This document shows positions 1-7,075 of a DNA stretch of 8,692 nucleotides, one piece after another; position 1 is the stretch's first letter; the number at the start of each line of letters is the position of its first letter. The translations under genes were made by a program, and so were the position numbers. The notes beneath the pieces are model-generated. The model saw only the letters and a list, made by a program, of their open reading frames with translations, did not search any database and had not been told where the DNA came from. Where the stretch lies: assembly GCA_030616665.1 (NCBI GenBank), contig JAUWWX010000030.1, positions 1 through 8,692 of the forward strand, read 5' to 3'. Source of the stretch: an archaeon. Lineage in GTDB: Archaea > Iainarchaeota > Iainarchaeia > Iainarchaeales > GCA-2688035.

Positions 1-322
1 CGTAATTATAAGCACTCATCTGTAAAGGCACAAGATGCTTTTCAACCGTATTAGCAGTCATTTCTTGTTCTAATCTACGTATTTCATCATCCCAACATTT
101 TTCCAGTGTTGCTTCGTCTTTTATCCTTCCCTGAAAAGCACGTTCAAGCAATTTGTGCACTGCCGTACCAACATAAGCAGAAGGCGAGCAAGGTAACAAG
201 CGACGTTGTTCATTAGAAGCCCATATTTCCTTCAACAAACATTGCTGAAGCGAAAAAAACCTGCTAGGAGAAATCCTTGACAGTGCTTTTAAAGGCTCCA
301 ATTCAATATTTCTAAGTCTCAT
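1..322 (-). CDS. Probable RecB/Cas4-like PD-(D/E)XK nuclease, N-terminal part (3' end beyond window)
   Basis: My own translation from the ATG at 322-320 gives 107 residues with no stop before the window edge. Residues 17-28 (ISPSRFFSLQQC) followed by a hydrophobic/aromatic stretch match the typical opening of RecB-type nuclease domains (S-x-S-r-h-x-x-h-x-x-C). Residues 50-60 (YVGTAVHKLLE) match the Gly-x-x-x-His motif, with H56 as the conserved histidine. The Asp and Glu-x-Lys catalytic residues of the fold would lie further on, outside the window, so catalytic competence cannot be judged. The gene starts five bases after the helicase stop, so the two are almost certainly co-transcribed and probably act together on DNA. 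The start is uncertain. An in-frame ATG at 361 (overlapping the helicase by 34 bases) and a TTG at 331 are alternatives, and none has a strong ribosome binding site. C28 might be an iron-sulfur ligand as in Cas4/AddB proteins, which is speculative without the C-terminus. Confidence 0.75.
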   Translation of the reverse strand, partial: MRLRNIELEPLKALSRISPSRFFSLQQCLLKEIWASNEQRRLLPCSPSAYVGTAVHKLLERAFQGRIKDEATLEKCWDDEIRRLEQEMTANTVEKHLVPLQMSAYNY

Positions 323-327
323 ATTCT

Positions 328-3300
328 TCAACGGGTATTTAAACCAATTTCGTGGTACCATCCAGGACGCCGCAACAAGTTAATAGTATCAATAAACCCA
401 TCAACACTTCCACCAGCCCCAGCAACAGCCCTTGCAAGAATGCCGCTCACCCTGAAAGTATCCCACAACGGATGAACAACAATAAACCTTTTGCGGCCAG
501 CAACAATTCCCGGAATCCCTTCCCACTCAACAGATTGATAGTTAAAATAAGAAATAAAACTGTCCCTCAACTGTCTTGCGAATTCCAAACCCCCATCAAG
601 TTCAGGACCAGTAAAATTACCATCCAAACCAGCACTGTAATTCCGGTCATATAAAGCTTTAAGGTAAGAGACAGCTAAACGCCAATCAAGCAAACCGTGA
701 TAAGTCATGTTCTTATAAACTTTAAGACAGTCATAACATGCAGAATCACAAACACGGTGCTTGTCTTGCTGAATCAAAGATGGATACGAACCGCTTACTG
801 TTGGAAAGCAAGCCTCCCGAAGAATATCTCCAAACTCATTAAAACCCTGCCGCACAAAACCAGCCCCGTTAGGAAGCCTGTCACTCAAAATAATATCAGC
901 AACCCTTCTATTCATAGACATTGTTCTGTGCGCAATGCTAGCAACCTCTATTTCCTCAGGGTCAATATCGAGCCTGTCAGCAAGCAACCGCTGAATAAGA
1001 AATGCTGCGGAAATAACTGCAGCACGAACCTCAGTACGTTTAGGATTAATATTAAGACCTGGAGGAATAGCGGCAGGTGTAATACGTAAAACTTCAGTGG
1101 TTTTTCCAGCTGCTAAAGCGACCCTGTCAGGATTATCAACATCAGTATGCAAAAAACGTGTATCAATCCATTGATTAGTCAATGGGGGAATCCGGCGTTG
1201 ATCGCGGCGTTGATATGGCGGTGGTGGAGTATTAACAACTGTACCCTCAAAAAGCCTTCCGGCATTGTCATTAATACGCCATACGCGGCCTGTATCTGAA
1301 AGAACTAAACGGCAATTCGTACCATCAATTGCTTTTTGAGTTCCTCCATCCGACGATTCTGCTAGCGTACCCGGAATACCAAACAGCACTATGCCTTCTT
1401 CCTTAGCATCTTCACCCCGAGTAAGCTCTGTCCGGAATGCTTGAGGCGTAACAATTTCAAATTGCAGAAAACGCTGTTTTTCGTCATGTGGCTGACCACA
1501 CCCAGGACACGATTCATCAATCATACGCTCTTCAGAAGCTGCAGTATAACCACAAGACTTGCAACGCTGAAACCAGCGCCTAAAAGGCAAAGGATCCCCT
1601 GGAGAAGGAATCCATTGCACATTCCGCTGATACAAAGGCGACGTGAAACCAATAGCAGTATGAATAGCTTTATCCTTTGTCTTTTGTGCACCCGGAGCAA
1701 ATTCGCTAATTGCCAATTCCAAATCCCGGTCAATAGTAAAAGCAGAGTCCCTTGACAACCATTGATAAAGAAGGCGTGTTCTTGAAGGCATTCCATACAT
1801 TGGCAGCACAGCTCCTTCAGCAAGCCTTTCTGCAAGACCATCACCAGCAATCTCCGGATCAACCGCTTTAGCATCAATTAAGCCGGGCAATCGCATCTCC
1901 AACCACACCACATATTCCTCATTATTTTCTCCTAAAAGAGCAGTTATGATACGCCTTTGTTCGCTTTTGTTTGCTGAAATCCAATCTACAACTCTTGGCC
2001 GATTCTGCTCCCACCCCACGTGGCCATCCGGGTCAACAGCTGAGCCAAATTCTCCATGTACATCATGCGAACTAGGACCGTGCCACCAATGCATACCCGC
2101 ATGCTTAAAAGCCTGGCGCAAGCACTCCTTCGCAAAAAGGCGCTTCACAATACGCTCTTGGCCCATCGTTAAAAACGGTACAGGCGGAGGATCTCCTGTA
2201 ATCCTCTCGGGACGGTCAAAATAGTACTCATCATGACTGCGTCCACGACAAAGCGTTAAAGCAACTGCGAACGCTTGTTTCCTCCTGCCCGCACGTCCCA
2301 CACGTTGCTGATAGTTAAACCGCATTGGCGGCATATTTGCCAGCATTACTGCCTGCAAGCTGCCAATATCAACACCAACCTCCATTGTAGTTGTAACACT
2401 CAAAACATCTATGTTTTCCACTTGCCTGATTAGTCCCTGCTGCTGTCCTGGAACGCTCATAATCATTCCGCGAAAATGACGCTGCCTTTCAAGTTGATTA
2501 TCAGTTTGAGCTGTTAACTCCTCACAATGAAGCCTCATCGGCTCCCTTCCTTCTGCTACTGCATAAGCTAAATGATTATTCTCCCACAATGCAGCACACG
2601 TATTATGTGTTTGCTGGAGCAAATTACAACAATTGGTACACACACCAGCTGACCTGTGCAAGTGATAACGCCTGCAACGCGGGCATATCCAAACAGGGTC
2701 ATCCGCCATAGCCACCCGCACATCCAGTTTACGTATTATGAGCTTAGCGTTATCATGTCCTCCTGAACGTAAAGCACTAAACACTGAGTTACCCAGTGCT
2801 TGCTCGCCAGCATGAAATTTAGCAGCTACAGCGCGGATATACCTCTTAACAGCTGCGGAGGCAGAATCATAAGTAGGGTAGTCTCTTTGCTCATATTCAG
2901 AGCCTTCGTGACGGTATTTATCTCCTAGAATACGCACAAAAGATTCGCATACTTCTCTAAAAACATCAGAAGGCAATTCAGCATTATCAGCAAAATTTTG
3001 CATATCATTATCAGTAAGAGGCAACCTAAGCCACCCTAAACCTGCAGACTCAAACCCAAAATAAAGCCTTCCAAAAAACAAATCACACAGTGCTCCTCTA
3101 AGACTGCGTGCTATCCTATTCCGCCCGTGCTGTGATTCCTGAGGTAAACCTTGCTGCCAATTCATACTTGTGAAATTAAACAATTCTGTCCAAGGATGAT
3201 AGTTATTATCCCATCTATATCCTTGCAACAACACATCATTGCCAGCAGGATTCACACCTAGCATTAAGAGCCTTCTAATTAAAACACCGCAATTAGTGAG

Positions 3301-6069
3301 ATCATCGGCGGGTGGAAGAATATCAGAAACAGAAACAGTCCGTTCATTTCCCCTCCTTCTGATTCCTTCAAGTGTCCTATTTGCCTCATTGACTGGGCGC
3401 TGCAGAGTCGGCGTTAATCCTTGCACCGGAGTAGCAGCTGTAGCAATTAATTCTCGTAACCTTCCATCCGCTCCAGAACTTCTTTCTAAGAACGTTCTAG
3501 CTTCAGGACCAACATCGGTTCTGCCACTCTCTATATCACCAAGAAGTTGTGGTTCGCCTAACACTTCAAGTTGTAGCTCGTCGCAAACAATTTCTCTCAC
3601 AAGCTCGGTATAATGATTTCTTTCAACGCCATTGGATATCTGGGCAGCATCCTCCCTGCTATCAGAAAAAAGCACTAACTTACGGCTTATGAACTCCTTT
3701 TCAGGAAGCTGATAAAATAATTCTTTAGTGAAAATCTGGCTAACTTTCGAGAAACCAGTCCGGAAACCACGCACTGGCGACTTACGTAAAAGCCGCCGTG
3801 TATAATTTGCACCGCATGAAGGACAAACACATGGAAGTGCCCGGAAATTCTCACCCGCATCAGTAGCGATACCTGGAATAACAAAAAGATAGCCCTTAAC
3901 CCAATCACTAGGATTTGCGTCAGCCCCGTCATGAGAAAGCTCAACATAACCAGCCAAAGTGTTTAAACTTGCACGGCTCCACTTACCCCAGGGTGGCTGT
4001 CCTGAAATCTGTCCCTTGTTAATTGGCGGATGCCGCCAGTGAGAAGGACTGCAATACTCCTGGCTCCCTAAAGGCCAAAAGATAGCAAACTCGCGGTAGG
4101 TACGCCGTTCAACAAATCTGGCAACCTGCCGCTCTGGGATACCTTCAATATCCGGTGTAGTAGCAAGCATCTCGATTGCACCATTCTCCCTGATTAGACG
4201 GTTCCCTCCGTAAAAAACAGTTCCACAATGCTCACAGTATAATAATTCGAGAACGCGGCACGCTTCACCCGTATCGCACACAATACGGGTTAAAGGATAA
4301 AGTTTGCCAACAGGTCGGTCATCAGAAGTTCCCTGTAAAGGTTTTGTTGACGCCCATAATCCTTCAATATTACGGAAAAAGAAATGCAAGCGGAAAGAAG
4401 GCAAGGTTGTTTGTTGTCCATATTTCTCATATAGACCTCGTGTAATTAAAATACCCCGTGCAGCTTTCTGTAATTCCTCCGGGTTTTCCGTATCACCAAA
4501 AATGCTTCTTCCAAAACTACTAAGAGAGACCGCCCGCAAGCGTCCTTCTACTTCGCAAGCCTTAAGCATTCGAGCATCAAGATTAAATTGTTCCAACAGC
4601 CTAAATAATGATGTATGCCCTGCACCTGAACCGCCAAGTTTTTGTACGACCTGGTTAATCACCGCTTCATCAACAGAAGGGCCGTTCTCTGCTAAAAACT
4701 TAAAAGGAGCTAGTGGTAATAAAGCCGAACCAGAGATCGGTGGAAGTGGATTTTGCTTACCTTCAATAATATCAAACTGACTTGCGCCAAAAAATTCCCT
4801 TAGAAATTCGCGGCTTTTGGGGTCTGTTGCTTCGAGAGAAGCGCTAGATGCTAAAATTCTCAATTGAGGATGGTCAGGATATAATCCTAAACGTAAAAGT
4901 AAAAGCCTTAGTAAATAAGCAACTTCTGCACCCGCTGTGCCCCTGTAAAGATGTAATTCATCAACAATCAGATGGAACACCCTGTTTCTTTTTTCTTCTT
5001 CCTGTTTATCTTCTTCAACATCTTCAGCTGCAAGCCAGGAACGAGTCTGTTCAAAAATAGGCTCATCATATTCCCGCATCATCATAATGCTAAGCATTGA
5101 GAAGTTAGTGATAAGAATATCTGGAGGACTTTGCTGCATATCCCACCTGCTTCGCATTTCAGCACCGTCTAATCGTGGAAAAAAATACACGCATTCATGC
5201 TTGTCAGGGTCATCATTTGCCTCATCGCTGGCGTATGTATGAGCGGCATGAGCAGCTTCATCAGCACTATTTAATGCTTTGATAAGAGCTTCTGTTTTCT
5301 TTTTATTTACAGGGCGGCCTCCCCTTCTCCCAGGGCGGTCAAATATGTCTCCCGCAACAGGTGTACCACGGATATACCTTCCCAAATAAATACGGTTATT
5401 CGTTGCTGTTCGAGAAAACCAGTTTCTAGCATTTTCTGAATCAAGAGCTTTTCTTAATCTAGTCAGCTGGTCTTCAACCAAAGCATTCATAGGATACAGA
5501 ATTAAAGCCCGAACAGCAGCAGGCCTGCTTTCATGTCCCCTCTGAGGAACCCAGCAAGACTCTCTGTTTTCCTTGCACTGGCTTTGCCAATCCTCGTTTT
5601 TCCACCAATCATTCAAATTAGCATGCGGCACACCAGGAGCACTCCACCCGGGCACTTCTTTGACTAACTGCGCAAATAAAGGAAACAAAAACGCCTCTGT
5701 TTTACCAGAACCCGTTCCTGCAGTAACAACACAATTTCTTCTGCTAAGGACTCTTTTCAACATTTCAGATTGATGACTATGCAACTCATCAGTGCTGAAT
5801 AAACCGCATTGCACCAGCCCCTTAAAAAGAGCAACTTGTTCGTCAGTCAATCCCGGCAAATCATCCAGTACAAGAGCTCCAATCGTCTTTCCGCTGCTTT
5901 TGTAACGTGGCAAAGGTTCAATCCAAGGCTCTTGGTTCAATATACCCTCTTGATTTAACAAGCGCTCCCGTTCCAAATCCAAAGAGGGGAACCTCGTGCC
6001 AAAAGCCGTCTTAATATATAAAATGAAATTTCTCCTTATTTTTTCAAAAGCTCCAATCGGGTCAAGCAT
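328..6069 (-). CDS. Giant SF2 DEAD/DEAH-type helicase with C-terminal DUF1998 (MZB) domain, Druantia DruE / MrfA-like
   Basis: This 1913-residue ATP-dependent helicase or translocase is probably cytoplasmic and DNA-acting. Visible motifs, in order, are: Q-like HSHQ ending at 100; Walker A AGTGSGKT 117-124; motif Ia LYPMNALVEDQ 191-201; TNFSML 321-326; Walker B VDELH 369-373; motif III SSAS 408-411; a motif IV-like LVLFSDSREDAA 798-809; motif V TTTMEVGVDIG 1226-1236; and motif VI QQRVGRAGR 1254-1262. Cysteine pairs at 612/615, 749/752, 1129/1132 with 1144/1147, and 1503/1506 with 1521/1524 look like zinc ribbons. C1754, C1774, C1778 and C1781 form the DUF1998/MZB signature, followed by a tail containing a FIVVHPLWD segment near 1862. 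The length far exceeds MrfA/YprA (about 750 residues) and suits Druantia DruE or DpdJ-type helicases. The motif IV-like SDSRxDAA segment is also characteristic of those defence helicases. All key ATPase residues are present. The ATG overlaps the upstream stop and has a strong ribosome binding site. Helicase identity is certain, but the system assignment is inferred. Confidence 0.95.
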   Translation of the reverse strand: MLDPIGAFEKIRRNFILYIKTAFGTRFPSLDLERERLLNQEGILNQEPWIEPLPRYKSSGKTIGALVLDDLPGLTDEQVALFKGLVQCGLFSTDELHSHQSEMLKRVLSRRNCVVTAGTGSGKTEAFLFPLFAQLVKEVPGWSAPGVPHANLNDWWKNEDWQSQCKENRESCWVPQRGHESRPAAVRALILYPMNALVEDQLTRLRKALDSENARNWFSRTATNNRIYLGRYIRGTPVAGDIFDRPGRRGGRPVNKKKTEALIKALNSADEAAHAAHTYASDEANDDPDKHECVYFFPRLDGAEMRSRWDMQQSPPDILITNFSMLSIMMMREYDEPIFEQTRSWLAAEDVEEDKQEEEKRNRVFHLIVDELHLYRGTAGAEVAYLLRLLLLRLGLYPDHPQLRILASSASLEATDPKSREFLREFFGASQFDIIEGKQNPLPPISGSALLPLAPFKFLAENGPSVDEAVINQVVQKLGGSGAGHTSLFRLLEQFNLDARMLKACEVEGRLRAVSLSSFGRSIFGDTENPEELQKAARGILITRGLYEKYGQQTTLPSFRLHFFFRNIEGLWASTKPLQGTSDDRPVGKLYPLTRIVCDTGEACRVLELLYCEHCGTVFYGGNRLIRENGAIEMLATTPDIEGIPERQVARFVERRTYREFAIFWPLGSQEYCSPSHWRHPPINKGQISGQPPWGKWSRASLNTLAGYVELSHDGADANPSDWVKGYLFVIPGIATDAGENFRALPCVCPSCGANYTRRLLRKSPVRGFRTGFSKVSQIFTKELFYQLPEKEFISRKLVLFSDSREDAAQISNGVERNHYTELVREIVCDELQLEVLGEPQLLGDIESGRTDVGPEARTFLERSSGADGRLRELIATAATPVQGLTPTLQRPVNEANRTLEGIRRRGNERTVSVSDILPPADDLTNCGVLIRRLLMLGVNPAGNDVLLQGYRWDNNYHPWTELFNFTSMNWQQGLPQESQHGRNRIARSLRGALCDLFFGRLYFGFESAGLGWLRLPLTDNDMQNFADNAELPSDVFREVCESFVRILGDKYRHEGSEYEQRDYPTYDSASAAVKRYIRAVAAKFHAGEQALGNSVFSALRSGGHDNAKLIIRKLDVRVAMADDPVWICPRCRRYHLHRSAGVCTNCCNLLQQTHNTCAALWENNHLAYAVAEGREPMRLHCEELTAQTDNQLERQRHFRGMIMSVPGQQQGLIRQVENIDVLSVTTTMEVGVDIGSLQAVMLANMPPMRFNYQQRVGRAGRRKQAFAVALTLCRGRSHDEYYFDRPERITGDPPPVPFLTMGQERIVKRLFAKECLRQAFKHAGMHWWHGPSSHDVHGEFGSAVDPDGHVGWEQNRPRVVDWISANKSEQRRIITALLGENNEEYVVWLEMRLPGLIDAKAVDPEIAGDGLAERLAEGAVLPMYGMPSRTRLLYQWLSRDSAFTIDRDLELAISEFAPGAQKTKDKAIHTAIGFTSPLYQRNVQWIPSPGDPLPFRRWFQRCKSCGYTAASEERMIDESCPGCGQPHDEKQRFLQFEIVTPQAFRTELTRGEDAKEEGIVLFGIPGTLAESSDGGTQKAIDGTNCRLVLSDTGRVWRINDNAGRLFEGTVVNTPPPPYQRRDQRRIPPLTNQWIDTRFLHTDVDNPDRVALAAGKTTEVLRITPAAIPPGLNINPKRTEVRAAVISAAFLIQRLLADRLDIDPEEIEVASIAHRTMSMNRRVADIILSDRLPNGAGFVRQGFNEFGDILREACFPTVSGSYPSLIQQDKHRVCDSACYDCLKVYKNMTYHGLLDWRLAVSYLKALYDRNYSAGLDGNFTGPELDGGLEFARQLRDSFISYFNYQSVEWEGIPGIVAGRKRFIVVHPLWDTFRVSGILARAVAGAGGSVDGFIDTINLLRRPGWYHEIGLNTR
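6062..6069 (-). other. Eight-base stop/start overlap between gene 2 and the helicase
   Basis: ATGCTTGA on the minus strand holds the ATG of the helicase and the TGA of the 337-residue gene. It has the same length and form as the overlap at the preceding junction, and a strong ribosome binding site stands just upstream. Confidence 0.85.
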
Positions 6070-7075
6070 AGAGTACCCCTCCCTTGCCTATTTCAAAACG
6101 GGTATAAATAAGTTTCTGACAAAGTTTGCTGGCAGCAAGTTTGGCAATCACTTGAGTAATGCCAGAGTAAACCTGAACAGGATGCTCAGGAGGAATTGCC
6201 GCAATCCTTTTTGGACCAGTTGTAACTAATAACGGCGCAGTGCCTGTACACAATGCAACGGTACGTGCCAGAATACACGGCAGCGGGACAGTAACAGGAA
6301 CAGCCAGCTTCTGGATTTTTTCGTCATACAATAATATGTTAAGGCCTGCCTCAGCCAAAAACACGTACCGCCCCCAGTCACGGCCCACCGGAGCCGCAGT
6401 CCCGTCCTTCCATAACCAGTGATGCAGTTGCTGGCTAGCAGGGTCCTTATATTCAGCAAGAAAACTTGCCGGATTATCACCACCAAACCCGGAAAAAACC
6501 AGTCTCTCTTTTAAAAAAACACGGCGCTTCCAGTTAGGCTCAACCCGGCTTTCAAAATTCAATGACTCCTTAATATTATCCAGGGAGGATGAAATGTTTG
6601 CCAACGCCCAGGCTGCAGGCCACGAAGTTTCACACGCAATCCGGACATCCTTGGCAATCTCCTGAATAGTCTCAATATCTATAGCCTCAATACATAAGGC
6701 AGCCGGAATAGCTGCATTAACACGGGAATGATGCAAATATTTCAAAACTATTTTGTTCCGGCGGTTTTTTACAGCTGCCTTCAACTTCTGAATTAGCGCA
6801 GGGCTTCTTGCCCCGACCAAAACTGCCCTAGGCAAGCCAAAAACAGGAAGAAGCACCAAAGACGGCTTGCACATGTAAACGGTACGCCCGTCAAAATCAA
6901 ACTCGCAATAACCAAGAGAATCCAGAATCCGGACAATTTGCCGCCGAACGTCCACCTCGACAGATTCTTCCACCTGCTCAAGAGAAGGAAAATATACACG
7001 CCTGAACAATTCATTAAACTGATCCAACTTCATACTTCCTCTCGTACTCATTGCATATATTAGGGTGTCAGACAT
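6062..7075 (-). CDS. Uncharacterised 337-residue protein, possible N-terminal winged helix
   Basis: I do not recognise this protein. Residues about 16-77 alternate helix-like segments with a short beta pair (CEFDFDGRTVYMC, 57-69), which would fit a winged-helix DNA-binding fold. This is inference from pattern only. Next comes GLPRAVLVGARSP at 80-92. The C-terminal half contains an aromatic stretch, LHHWLWKDGTAAPVGRDWGRYVFL at 217-240, and a compact LPCILARTVALCTGTAP segment at 265-281 that looks conserved in character. There is no signal peptide or transmembrane helix, so it should be cytoplasmic. Its start overlaps the upstream gene by eight bases and its end overlaps the helicase by eight bases, indicating translational coupling and a shared role. 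The ATG at 7075 has only a weak GAGGG ten or so bases upstream. ATG codons at 7051 and 7033 are in frame, and the latter is preceded by GAGAGGA, so the mature protein may be 323 residues. It could be a specificity or adaptor subunit. Confidence 0.85.
   Translation of the reverse strand: MSDTLIYAMSTRGSMKLDQFNELFRRVYFPSLEQVEESVEVDVRRQIVRILDSLGYCEFDFDGRTVYMCKPSLVLLPVFGLPRAVLVGARSPALIQKLKAAVKNRRNKIVLKYLHHSRVNAAIPAALCIEAIDIETIQEIAKDVRIACETSWPAAWALANISSSLDNIKESLNFESRVEPNWKRRVFLKERLVFSGFGGDNPASFLAEYKDPASQQLHHWLWKDGTAAPVGRDWGRYVFLAEAGLNILLYDEKIQKLAVPVTVPLPCILARTVALCTGTAPLLVTTGPKRIAAIPPEHPVQVYSGITQVIAKLAASKLCQKLIYTRFEIGKGGVLYA
6076..6085 (-). promoter_or_regulatory. Strong Shine-Dalgarno for the helicase gene
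   Basis: On the minus strand this reads AAGGGAGGGG. Its GGAGG core lies eight bases before the ATG at 6069. It sits inside the last codons of the 337-residue gene (encoding its Lys-Gly-Gly residues), supporting the chosen helicase start and its independent or coupled re-initiation after the upstream stop. Confidence 0.8.
7037..7043 (-). promoter_or_regulatory. Possible Shine-Dalgarno for an alternative internal start at 7033
   Basis: GAGAGGA ends three bases before the in-frame ATG at 7033, codon 15 of the 337-residue gene. The spacing is shorter than ideal, but the match is better than the weak GAGGG about ten bases before the ATG at 7075. It therefore leaves the true start of that gene open. 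Confidence 0.35.
7068..7075 (-). other. Eight-base stop/start overlap between genes 1 and 2
   Basis: ATGTCTGA on the minus strand contains both the ATG of the 337-residue gene and the TGA of the gene before it. This arrangement is typical of translational coupling and fixes the two as one operon. Confidence 0.75.

Noticed and set aside
352..1089. Plus-strand open frames of 100 and 130 codons
   Set aside because: They lie antisense to the DUF1998 end of the helicase, have low-complexity Asn/Thr/Ser-rich translations and no ribosome binding sites. The helicase frame is unequivocal here.
1193..1214. Ten-base direct repeat CGGCGTTGAT with a 12-base period
   Set aside because: It encodes a local QRRDQRR repeat in the helicase and does not extend further. 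There is no sign of an array or an attachment site.
4304..4780. Plus-strand open frame of 158 codons
   Set aside because: It is antisense to the helicase insert, its translation has no recognisable motif, and the opposing frame reads cleanly as protein.
4985..5030. T/C-rich stretch resembling a polypyrimidine tract or terminator
   Set aside because: On the coding strand it encodes the Glu/Asp/Lys-rich segment just before the helicase DELH motif. There is no hairpin and it is mid-gene.
6226..7014. Minus-strand frames of 86 and 73 codons inside the 337-residue gene
   Set aside because: They are shifted-frame shadows, hydrophobic and Cys/Trp-rich in translation, with no support as separate genes.
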